NCBI RefSeq assembly: GCF_002795865.1
Contig: NZ_CP024920.1
Span: 868,001-932,000 of the forward strand
Length of the DNA: 64,000 nt
Source of the DNA: Qipengyuania seohaensis
GTDB taxonomy: Bacteria > Pseudomonadota > Alphaproteobacteria > Sphingomonadales > Sphingomonadaceae
Direction of reading: 5' to 3'
Shown here: positions 51,709 to 61,007 of the stretch, one piece after another
How the letters are laid out: each line of letters starts with the position of its first letter
How positions within the stretch are numbered: position 1 is the first letter of the stretch
Notes under the pieces: model-generated
The model's input: the letters and a program-made list of their open reading frames with translations, nothing else
Told to the model about the DNA's origin: nothing
Databases searched by the model: none
Made by a program: the position numbers and the translations under genes

Positions 51709-52653
51709 CTAGTCGACCGCCCCGGTCATCCTTTGCGCAATAGATGTTACATGGCGAAGGTCTGATCCGCAGCAGCCGCCAAAGACATTTAGCCACGGCA
51801 TCCGTTCGCGCAGCTGTGCATACTGCTCTGCAAGCTCCGCAGGATCGCCATCGTCAAGTGTTTCACACTCGTCGAGTTCGGCGTGGCTGCAGCGTGACGC
51901 ATTGGCCCGTATCCCGCGTATGCGCTTGCGCCAATCGCCTGCTTGCAAAACGTGGGCAAAATGATCGGGGTGCGCGCAATTGACCATGAAGTAGGCAGAG
52001 CGGTTTCCTGTCTCGCCGTCGACATGCGCGATGGCATCGCGCAAAGTCTCGCCGGTTGGCAGCCGTCCATCGGTTTCCACCGTAAACGAGATAACGCAAG
52101 GCAGCCCTTGGCTCAGTGCGGCGCTAACTAGGCCAATCGCTTCACTTGACTGCGTAAATGTAAGGCCTGTGACCATGTCTATTTCGGTCCGGGAAAGCCA
52201 ACCCAGCTGTTCTGAATAATAGTCCTCCGCTGCGTTTGCGCCAATACGCTTTTCCGGGGCGTAGGCATCGCCGCGCGGCCCGATGGGCGCGTTGAGCACG
52301 ATCGGATGCGGACTGTCCGCCAGTTCGCGCAGCTCTGCGATGAGCGCCACCGCCGACCGGTTCGCATCATGGAGGAAAGAGATGGTTTCCTCGAGATCCG
52401 CAGCCCAGTGACGATGCGCTTTCCAGGTAACGGTATCGAGTATCAGGCCCGTTCCACCCTGTTTTGCGAGATTGATGAACCCGCTGAAATAGTCCTTGAG
52501 CGCTTGCCGCCCGACGGGATCGGCCATAAGGGTGTGCGCCGCAAATTCGCGTATGGCGATCCCACGGTTGAAGATGATGTCAGTCTCAATGCCCGCATCA
52601 GTAAGAAACAGGTCGCCAGAAAGCTGGGGTAGTTGATTACGATACTTCGGCAT
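51709..52653 (-). CDS. Homocysteine S-methyltransferase family protein
   Basis: A 314-residue (beta/alpha)8 protein with FLTDAGIETDIIFNRGI at the start, the zinc Cys in FMVNCAHPDHF and the Cys pair in FGGCCGSDLRHV. Family members move a methyl group from S-methylmethionine, betaine or SAM to homocysteine. It lies two bases after the HSL-type esterase gene, so is probably co-transcribed; that pairing gives no obvious pathway. Confidence 0.87.
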   Translation of the reverse strand: MPKYRNQLPQLSGDLFLTDAGIETDIIFNRGIAIREFAAHTLMADPVGRQALKDYFSGFINLAKQGGTGLILDTVTWKAHRHWAADLEETISFLHDANRSAVALIAELRELADSPHPIVLNAPIGPRGDAYAPEKRIGANAAEDYYSEQLGWLSRTEIDMVTGLTFTQSSEAIGLVSAALSQGLPCVISFTVETDGRLPTGETLRDAIAHVDGETGNRSAYFMVNCAHPDHFAHVLQAGDWRKRIRGIRANASRCSHAELDECETLDDGDPAELAEQYAQLRERMPWLNVFGGCCGSDLRHVTSIAQRMTGAVD

Positions 52654-52655
52654 AA

Positions 52656-53672
52656 TCAGTCTTCCTTCGCTGAAATGTGCCGAATGAAGCGAGCACTGTC
52701 GGCGATCATCGCCTCGAATTCGGGTTCGACGGAAAAGGCGTGCCACATGCCTTCGTTTACGATCAATTCGGCAGGGACGCCGGCGCGCCACATGGCACGG
52801 TGCAGCCGCACTGTGTCGCCCAGCATCACGTCTCGTGTTCCTGAGATGAGAAGAACTGGCACATCGACGCCCTCCCAATCACCGTAGACCGGCGAAACGA
52901 GCGGATCTTGCGGGTCTGCCCCTGCCGCATAAGAATTTGCCAGCGGCTTGAGAGTGGGACGACTGCCGCCCAATAAGGGATCATAGCAATCAAGCGTCGC
53001 GAGCGTATCGCTATTCATCGAAACGTCGGACCACGGCGAGTTGAGGACAGCTGCTTCCGGCATCGGGAGGCCGAGCTGTTTCACCTTCAGAAGAAACGCT
53101 GCGCCTAGCCCACCACCCGCAGAGAGGCCGTAGACCACGATAGGCCTCCCGGGCATCTTGCGCTTGATTACCGCATAGGCAGCTACAGCATCTTCCAAGG
53201 CTGCGGGATAGGGATGTTGCGGTGTAAGTCGATAGTCAACGCTGACGCTATCCAGTTGCTGGAGCTCTGCAAAGGATACCGCTGTATAGAGAGCGGCGTC
53301 GCCATCGTTGAGCGCGAAACCGCCGTCGTGAAGATTGAAGATTAGCGGTCCGTCGGAGGATGGAACTTTGTCGGAGGGGCTCACCCACGCGATGTTCACA
53401 CCGCCAAGGTTTGTCCGCTCAATCGATACGGTACGACGTTCTTCGGCTTCCACGACGAAACGTTCGCCGTGGTCACGCATGATAGCCTGAAGCTGGATCC
53501 AATCCTCGACCGTTTCAGGCGAGGATGTGATGAAGCGGCGATCCGCTTCCGAAGATAGGTAGGCCTGCGCAGCCGTGCTTAGGGACTGGGGGAGTGGAAC
53601 GGCCGCGCAGGCCCCGCTGCTGGCCGCTTGGGTCGCGTTGGCAAGCAGCGTTATCGATAGGAGAATAGACAT
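52656..53672 (-). CDS. Exported HSL-family alpha/beta hydrolase (esterase)
   Basis: A 338-residue protein with signal peptide (about 1-17, ends ATQA) and a hormone-sensitive-lipase-type domain: oxyanion motif LHDGGFAL (HDGG for the usual HGGG), VDYRLTPQHPYPAALEDA, nucleophile YGLSAGGGLG, and the His in EGMWHAFSVEP. It would cleave ester or lactone substrates in the periplasm. It precedes the methyltransferase gene by two bases. Confidence 0.87.
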   Translation of the reverse strand: MSILLSITLLANATQAASSGACAAVPLPQSLSTAAQAYLSSEADRRFITSSPETVEDWIQLQAIMRDHGERFVVEAEERRTVSIERTNLGGVNIAWVSPSDKVPSSDGPLIFNLHDGGFALNDGDAALYTAVSFAELQQLDSVSVDYRLTPQHPYPAALEDAVAAYAVIKRKMPGRPIVVYGLSAGGGLGAAFLLKVKQLGLPMPEAAVLNSPWSDVSMNSDTLATLDCYDPLLGGSRPTLKPLANSYAAGADPQDPLVSPVYGDWEGVDVPVLLISGTRDVMLGDTVRLHRAMWRAGVPAELIVNEGMWHAFSVEPEFEAMIADSARFIRHISAKED

Positions 53673-53699
53673 GGGAGTTCTCCGATTTTCGGTGTGGTA

Positions 53700-54419
53700 T
53701 CAAGCAATCTTGCGGAAAGTCAGGAGCTTGGAGGTTTCCTCGGAAGAGCCTTCGTAAAAGCCGGCCTCGCCATTCCAGACGGGTGGATTACGAAAGGTGC
53801 CGAAGATCATATCGAACAGCGGGATATCGCCATAATTGAAGCCATGAACTCCGCGCTCATGATGGACCGAATGGCTTTCCGGACGAGTAACCAAGTAGCC
53901 GAGCCAATGCGGGGTCTTCAGGTTCGAGTGCTGGAACATTGAGCAGAAAGTCGCCAGGACAGCGACAATGAATGCGGCCTCGCCAGTGAGGCCTACGCCA
54001 AGAACGAGCACAAGACTGCCAAGGAACGCCCAGCCGAGCATATCAAGTGGGTGGAAGTAAAACGCACCCCAGATGTCCACCCGTTCAGCGCTGTGATGCA
54101 TCTGGTGGAACAGCCTCCACAGCGTATCCGAACGGTGCATCGTGCGATGCCACCAGTAGACACCGAATTGCAGGACGAGGAAACCGATCGCCACCTGCGC
54201 CCCGAAGTGGAGCGTGGATGCGTCGACAAGTTGATGAGCGCCCAGTGCCTCGTCCCACATCAGCGGGGCGAAAGTGGCGATAGCGAAATAGAGCACCGCG
54301 AACGCAGCACCCTTGATCCGCCAGCGCTTTACTGTGGGAAAGGTACGCCCCTTCGATGCCCGCTCGAGAACAGCGAAGGCGGCAAAAAGGCCGAGCGAAA
54401 TAAAGTGAAACTCGTTCAT
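53700..54419 (-). CDS. Sterol desaturase / fatty acid hydroxylase family protein
   Basis: A 239-residue di-iron membrane hydroxylase with the eight-His pattern: HRTMHRS, HQMHHSAE, and HSVHHERG, plus FHPLD and FGTFRNP. About four or five membrane segments. Such enzymes hydroxylate or desaturate lipids, carotenoids or sphingolipids. It is 27 bases upstream of the esterase gene and probably shares its transcript, suggesting lipid modification. Confidence 0.88.
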   Translation of the reverse strand: MNEFHFISLGLFAAFAVLERASKGRTFPTVKRWRIKGAAFAVLYFAIATFAPLMWDEALGAHQLVDASTLHFGAQVAIGFLVLQFGVYWWHRTMHRSDTLWRLFHQMHHSAERVDIWGAFYFHPLDMLGWAFLGSLVLVLGVGLTGEAAFIVAVLATFCSMFQHSNLKTPHWLGYLVTRPESHSVHHERGVHGFNYGDIPLFDMIFGTFRNPPVWNGEAGFYEGSSEETSKLLTFRKIA

Positions 54420-54443
54420 GGCAGAATCCTTCGTCGATACGAT

Positions 54444-54692
54444 CTAGCCGTGGGTCCGGGGTGCGGGGCGAGGTGGCTTGGGTAGACAGGGAAAGGTCTC
54501 GCTCATCTGCCCTTGCGGAAAGCGGCAGGGTTTCTCGTCATCCGGAAAAGCAAGCCAAGCAGCTTCCGCGACTGACGGCGCCGCGTGATCTGCCTCTGCA
54601 GGTGGAACCCTAGTTACTATCAGAAGCGAGATGGTGGTCAGGGCCGATGCCAGCAGCGCAATGCTGCGACCGGCCAGAGATTGAATGGTCAT
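54444..54692 (-). CDS. Small exported hypothetical protein
   Basis: An 82-residue protein with an N-terminal hydrophobic segment (LAGRSIALLASALTTISLLI), then a polar Pro-rich end with two Cys (KPCRFPQGQ and TFPCLPK). No family is recognised. It lies 24 bases upstream of the hydroxylase gene, on the same strand, and has a ribosome-binding-like AGGAA. Possibly the first gene of the minus-strand operon; the coding call rests on position and signal peptide only. Confidence 0.5.
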   Translation of the reverse strand: MTIQSLAGRSIALLASALTTISLLIVTRVPPAEADHAAPSVAEAAWLAFPDDEKPCRFPQGQMSETFPCLPKPPRPAPRTHG

Positions 54693-54958
54693 TTGCGGAT
54701 TCCTAAAGCGATTTGATGTCGCCCTTCTGTCCGGATTCGTCCGACCATGCTTGAGATCGGACTGAAAAGATTATGATCCGCAACTGGTCGTCACAGATTC
54801 GAATTGAATTACAAAAGTTTTTTAATTACCGAATGTTAGGAGCGCCCGTCCCTCACGAGAAGGGGGCCGCAAATTATGAAAAAGTTATGAATTGGCGTCG
54901 CGTTGCTAGTCGATAGCGTCTCGACAAGCGCTTTTCCGGATCTATCCTGCATACCGTC
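54693..54958. other. Divergent AT-rich intergenic region
   Basis: It separates the minus-strand accessory operon from the CadC-like regulator gene. It holds a 10-bp-spaced direct repeat GTCCG (54729 and 54739) and an A/T tract (around 54800-54835). These are plausible binding features for a winged-helix regulator; no gene is seen. Confidence 0.4.
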
Positions 54959-56896
54959 ATGAGACTGGAGGATTCCTTACGATCTGAAGCAGATACGCGC
55001 TTTCTTGTAGCGGATCAGCTGGTGCTGGACCGTGCCGATAGGCGCGCCTGGATGGTCTCGGTCAAGCTTGATCTTGGATCAAAAGCTCTGTCTCTTCTGG
55101 AAGAGCTCATGCAGCACCCACAGATGCTGGTGGCTAAAGATCGCTTGTTTGCTGTTGGCTGGCCCGACCAAGCGGTTTCAGATGCGGTTTTGACGACGGC
55201 TATTAGAGAACTCCGTCGCGCGCTCGGCGACCCCGCGCGCTCGCCGGAATGGATAGAAACGCATCACGGCAAGGGCTATCGCTTTCTCAAGCCTGTTGAC
55301 GCGCGAGCGGTACATCCCGGAAGAGGGCATGAGCAGAAGCATGATCAGGCGGAAAACACTTCTGGTCGCAACAAAGCCATAGCGCGGCCCTGGATTGCCA
55401 TCGCCGCATCGTTAGCGGCCTTGCTGGCTGTCCTCTGGTACGCTCATCAGCAACCTGATATCATTGAGCAAGAACAGCCTTCCACCCTCGATAATGTGCG
55501 CGGTGTTGCGGTGTTGCCGTTTTCAGTCAAGGGAGCAGAAGACTGGATCGGAAGCGCAATGTCCAGCAGGCTGACTTCCGTACTCGGCAATGCTCCAGGT
55601 CTTTTTGTAGCCGATAAGAAGCTCGTCGCTGCGATGGCTGAAAGCGAAGAGCCTTGGAAGGTGGCCCGCGCTGATCGGATCGGCGTCATGGTTGTCGGTG
55701 TGGTCCGCGTCGGAGGCGACCGGATTGATGTGGATGTAGCGATCAAAGACCCTGAAGGTCGAGAACTCTGGACTCGGCGCATAAGTGCCGACCAAGACCA
55801 GATCATCAATTTGACTGAGCGTGTCGCCAGCGAAACTGCACGTGCCTTGAAAATCGCCGCCGATCCTCGACAAACAGCTGAGATGGCTCGGGTGGGCACC
55901 AAATCCATTCCAGCTTTCGAACATTATTCTCGCGCAGTGCAAACTCTGGATTCGCTCGAAGCGTTCAAGAAGCCCGATCTCGTCGACGACGCCCTCGACC
56001 ATTTGCGCCGTGCCATCGCAATCGATCCGACTTTTGCAAAGGCTGCCGCAAGCCTTTCTTGGTTCGAGTTCCCAGGCCCATACCAAGGCGATGCCGCATC
56101 GGCAGAAGGTAAGGCGTTAGCTCTGGCAGAAATAGCTGCTTCCAATGCAGTTGATGATATCGATCGCGAATTGAATGAAGCTAGCCTTGCTATGCGTCAG
56201 CTTCGCTTTGTCGAGGCCAGAGAAAAGCTGCAGCGCCTTTACAAAAAAACGCGCAATACTTCGGCCGAAACGAACCATTCCATCCTGCTACAACTATCCT
56301 ATATCGCAGCCGCGACGAGAGATCGCGTGTTGGCGGAGAATGCGTGGCGAGAACTCACCGACTACAATCTTGCACGCGGCAGAATACAATTTTCTAGTCC
56401 ATCGCTCATTTCCCACTCGAAGCCTCTTCTCCTGCGGTATGTCGACAATCTGATGCGACAGGAGGAAACGGCGATAGGCATTTACAACATCCACACTGCT
56501 CTTCTTCTTGCTGAAGAATATGGAGAGGCTCGAAGCGTAATGGAGGCTGGCGCCAAGGTGGTAACGCCATCCATCAAAATTCTCATGCAAATTGGTCAAA
56601 CCTGTGCGGAAGGTAACGCAAAGGATGCACGCGAGCTTGCCACGCGAGCATTGGGGCCGAACCCGCAGCCGACCTTATTAAACTGGAGGATTGCGCAGAT
56701 AGCTGGACTTTCGCTTCGCCTGGACAGGCTGCGACCGCAAGGGCTTGATGACGCCTCTCAACGGGCTTTATTGGGAATGGTCGGTGAGCCAGGATTCGAT
56801 CCTGCTCCGTACCCCCTGGTCATTGAAGCGCTCGAAAATGCCGGTGTTGAACCGACACCGGTGGCGCGGACTTCCTATTCGTGCCCGCTGACTTAA
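54959..56896 (+). CDS. CadC-like membrane-bound winged-helix regulator with TolB-like and TPR regions
   Basis: A 645-residue protein: cytoplasmic OmpR-type winged helix (about 15-112; TAIRELRRALGD, WIETHHGKGYRFL), one membrane helix (144-162), then a periplasmic part with VAVLPFSVKGAEDWIGSAMS, like the TolB/adenylate-cyclase-associated motif, and TPR-like helices from about 310 to the end. No receiver domain, so it senses through its periplasmic part as CadC does. The divergent minus-strand operon is the likely target. Base composition is AT-richer than core genes. Confidence 0.85.
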   Translation: MRLEDSLRSEADTRFLVADQLVLDRADRRAWMVSVKLDLGSKALSLLEELMQHPQMLVAKDRLFAVGWPDQAVSDAVLTTAIRELRRALGDPARSPEWIETHHGKGYRFLKPVDARAVHPGRGHEQKHDQAENTSGRNKAIARPWIAIAASLAALLAVLWYAHQQPDIIEQEQPSTLDNVRGVAVLPFSVKGAEDWIGSAMSSRLTSVLGNAPGLFVADKKLVAAMAESEEPWKVARADRIGVMVVGVVRVGGDRIDVDVAIKDPEGRELWTRRISADQDQIINLTERVASETARALKIAADPRQTAEMARVGTKSIPAFEHYSRAVQTLDSLEAFKKPDLVDDALDHLRRAIAIDPTFAKAAASLSWFEFPGPYQGDAASAEGKALALAEIAASNAVDDIDRELNEASLAMRQLRFVEAREKLQRLYKKTRNTSAETNHSILLQLSYIAAATRDRVLAENAWRELTDYNLARGRIQFSSPSLISHSKPLLLRYVDNLMRQEETAIGIYNIHTALLLAEEYGEARSVMEAGAKVVTPSIKILMQIGQTCAEGNAKDARELATRALGPNPQPTLLNWRIAQIAGLSLRLDRLRPQGLDDASQRALLGMVGEPGFDPAPYPLVIEALENAGVEPTPVARTSYSCPLT

Positions 56897-57416
56897 AGCC
56901 TACCACAATGACCATTTTTTGCCCAATTTGAAAATCGTCGGCGATGCTCAGACGTGAGCCCTCAAAGAACACCGCTTGATGCTAAACATAGTCTCGCTAC
57001 TCAGCTGACCTGCTGACCGCAAGTTCACAGGCGCGATCGTGAACCTTAGGGGTCTGCGGGTGTTCGCCATATTCGAGGTAGTGAACGAACGGCAGCTTTC
57101 GGACCGACGCTTGGATGATCCGAATGATCAGAATGGGGCCGTTAGGGGTCAGTCCGCTTTTGAGCAGAATCGCAAGAGAAATACCGGTGCCAATCCTTTT
57201 CCTGGCTTCCCGAACTTGATGATACAATCGATACAGTCGCAGAAATCATAGTGACAAATGCTGCTCGGATAAGCTGTGCTATGAATTCCCCGACGACCCT
57301 TGATAAAAAGCGTGTAGCGATGGCGAAACGACCCAGGAAAATGGTCTCTAGGCTCGAGCTCTTTAAGGCCACTCGCAAGCCGAAGCTGCTATCAAATGGT
57401 GCTGGAGACCACGACC
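56897..57416. other. Intergenic region before the kinase gene
   Basis: No supported gene. Weak reading frames on the minus strand (for instance 56997-57227) have no recognisable domain or ribosome binding site. A tandem direct repeat GATACAATC-GATACAGTC (57221-57238) lies about 180 bases upstream of the kinase start. Confidence 0.5.
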
Positions 57417-59398
<1,982 letters not shown>

Positions 59399-59402
<4 letters not shown>

Positions 59403-60100
59403 CCGGCGAACGTATCCTAGTGTGCGATGACGAGGCGGACCTTCGCGAAATGGTCGGCGAGTATCTTGCCGATCGCGGTTTCGATGCCGCCGGCTTCGAG
59501 AACGGCACGGATCTTCTCGATGCTGTCGAAATCGATCGTCCCGCCTTGTGCATCCTCGACGTCAACATGCCGGGAATGGATGGCATCAGCGTTTTGCGCG
59601 AACTTCGCGGAAAGCATGATGTGCCCGTGATCATGCTGACCGGCGCGGCCGAAACGGTGGACCGGATCATCGGCCTCGAAATGGGTGCGGATGACTACAT
59701 CGCCAAGCCGGTGGATCTTCGTGAACTGGAAGCCCGTATCAAGACGGTCCTGCGCAGATCCGCTCCCAAACCGCCGCAGGAACGCGGTACCGAAGAAAGC
59801 ACCTGCGTTTCTTTCGGTCCATGCATGCTCGACACCGACCAGGCGCGCCTGTTCGACCCCGAAGGCCGGGAAATCGCGATCACCGCAATGGAATACCAGC
59901 TGATGAAAGCTTTCGCCGCCAATCGTGGTCGAATCCTCAACCGCGACCAATTGCTCGAACAGGCGCATGATCGCGGATGGGACCCGTTCGACCGCTCGAT
60001 CGATCTTAGAATTTCGCGCCTGCGACACAAGATCGAGAAAAATCCGAAGAAGCCCGAGATCATCAGGACCGTGCGCGGGCTGGGATATATCTTCGGCTGA
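59399..60100 (+). CDS. OmpR-family response regulator
   Basis: A 233-residue regulator: receiver with Asp54 in CILDVNMPGMDG, Lys in IAKPVDLRELEAR, and a C-terminal winged helix (about 135-233, AITAMEYQLMKAFAANRGRI, ISRLRHKIEKNP, TVRGLGYIF). It is the partner of the kinase it overlaps by four bases. GATACA-like direct repeats near this gene and upstream of the repeat protein and adhesins are candidate targets. Confidence 0.93.
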
Positions 60101-60241
60101 ACCGCAGGAAGGCTCGGTCGAGAGCATTGCCTCGCTGCGCGACTGATACAATTAACAAGCTGGCGCACACGAAGCAGACAAGCGCGTCTGACAGATCTTC
60201 TGACATCGGCGATGCTGCCGAATTTGATCAGGAGATGTTCG

Positions 60242-60652
60242 ATGACTTATCTTAAAATCACCCTTGCCCTTGCTGCCGGCGCGCTGACCGCGTCTTCGGC
60301 TTCGGCGCAACGGACCGAGGCGCTAGACGCTCGAGCCGATGCAATCGTGCAAACCGACATGGGCGGCACCCCACGTGCATCGGTCGACCCTCGACTGCCT
60401 TCTTTCAATCGCGAAAAGGGTACGACGCAACATACTGCGGACGACATCCAGATGCCCGGCTCCAGTCAGGGGTCCGTCGATCCCCGCCTGCCAGCGTTCA
60501 ATCGCGAAAAGGGAACGACGCAGCACACCGCGGATGATGTGCAGTCGCCCGCCAGCACACAGGCCGGTGTCAATCCGCGCCTGCCTGCTTTCAAACGAGA
60601 AAAAGGCACCACCCAGCATACCGCTGACGACGTGCAGGCACCTCGCCGCTGA
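60242..60652 (+). CDS. Secreted protein with three 31-residue tandem repeats
   Basis: A 136-residue protein: signal peptide ending SSASAQ, about 23 residues of linker, then three near-identical repeats containing DPRLPAFNREKGTTQHTADD and ending VQAPRR at the C-terminus. There is no known domain. AGGAG lies seven bases before ATG 60242. The repeats lack Cys and are polar, suggesting a disordered or extended cell-surface or periplasmic element. It follows the two-component pair and precedes two adhesins. Confidence 0.75.
   Translation: MTYLKITLALAAGALTASSASAQRTEALDARADAIVQTDMGGTPRASVDPRLPSFNREKGTTQHTADDIQMPGSSQGSVDPRLPAFNREKGTTQHTADDVQSPASTQAGVNPRLPAFKREKGTTQHTADDVQAPRR
60380..60649 (+). repeat. 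Tandem 93-bp coding repeats
   Basis: Units begin at 60380, 60473 and 60566, each coding 31 residues (the last is shorter by three codons). Units differ by scattered substitutions, so they are older than a slippage-type array. Confidence 0.85.
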
Positions 60653-60702
60653 TTGCAACGATCCCGCGCATATCGGGATCCAGCTTGTTTGTAAGACGAC
60701 AA

Positions 60703-60741
60703 ACGGCCCCGCAACCCAGAGCTGCGGGGCCGTATCTTTTT
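60703..60741 (+). terminator. Terminator after the repeat-protein gene
   Basis: ACGGCCCCGCA and TGCGGGGCCGT pair in an 11-bp stem, followed by ATCTTTTTG. It lies 50 bases after the stop. Confidence 0.85.
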
Positions 60742-61007
60742 GATCTTTCAATCATACCCCCGCCCAAGCCCCAACAGCAGAAGCACGGGCCCTGTACCTT
60801 CAACCTGTCGCAAAAAACGGTGCGGACAGACCCGATCATCGAGGGTCGCGGCGATTTTTGCGGCTGACAAGATCGATACAAATCACCGCACGGGCGGTAC
60901 AAACGAGACCGTGATGTGAGCTGCCGCACATCGGTGCGATACGTGAAGACTTCATTCCTCCCGCGTCAGCTGGCCATTCCGGTCGGCGCAAAAATGGAGT
61001 GAAGATC
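60742..61007. promoter_or_regulatory. Upstream region of the first YadA-type gene
   Basis: No gene seen. GATACAAATC (60875-60884) and GGTACAAACG (60896-60905) form a pair 21 bases apart, resembling the motifs at 57221, 60145 and 63263. They lie about 105-130 bases before the adhesin start. Confidence 0.4.

Noticed and set aside
56997-57227. 76-residue minus-strand frame between the CadC-like and kinase genes
   Set aside because: No domain, no ribosome binding site and no coupling; could be a gene remnant but the sequence does not support this.
48811-57400. Prophage or transposon as source of the accessory block
   Set aside because: No integrase, transposase, terminase or structural phage gene and no terminal inverted repeats are visible in the window.
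60380-60649. CRISPR-like array
   Set aside because: The 93-base units are entirely coding, in frame and without spacers.
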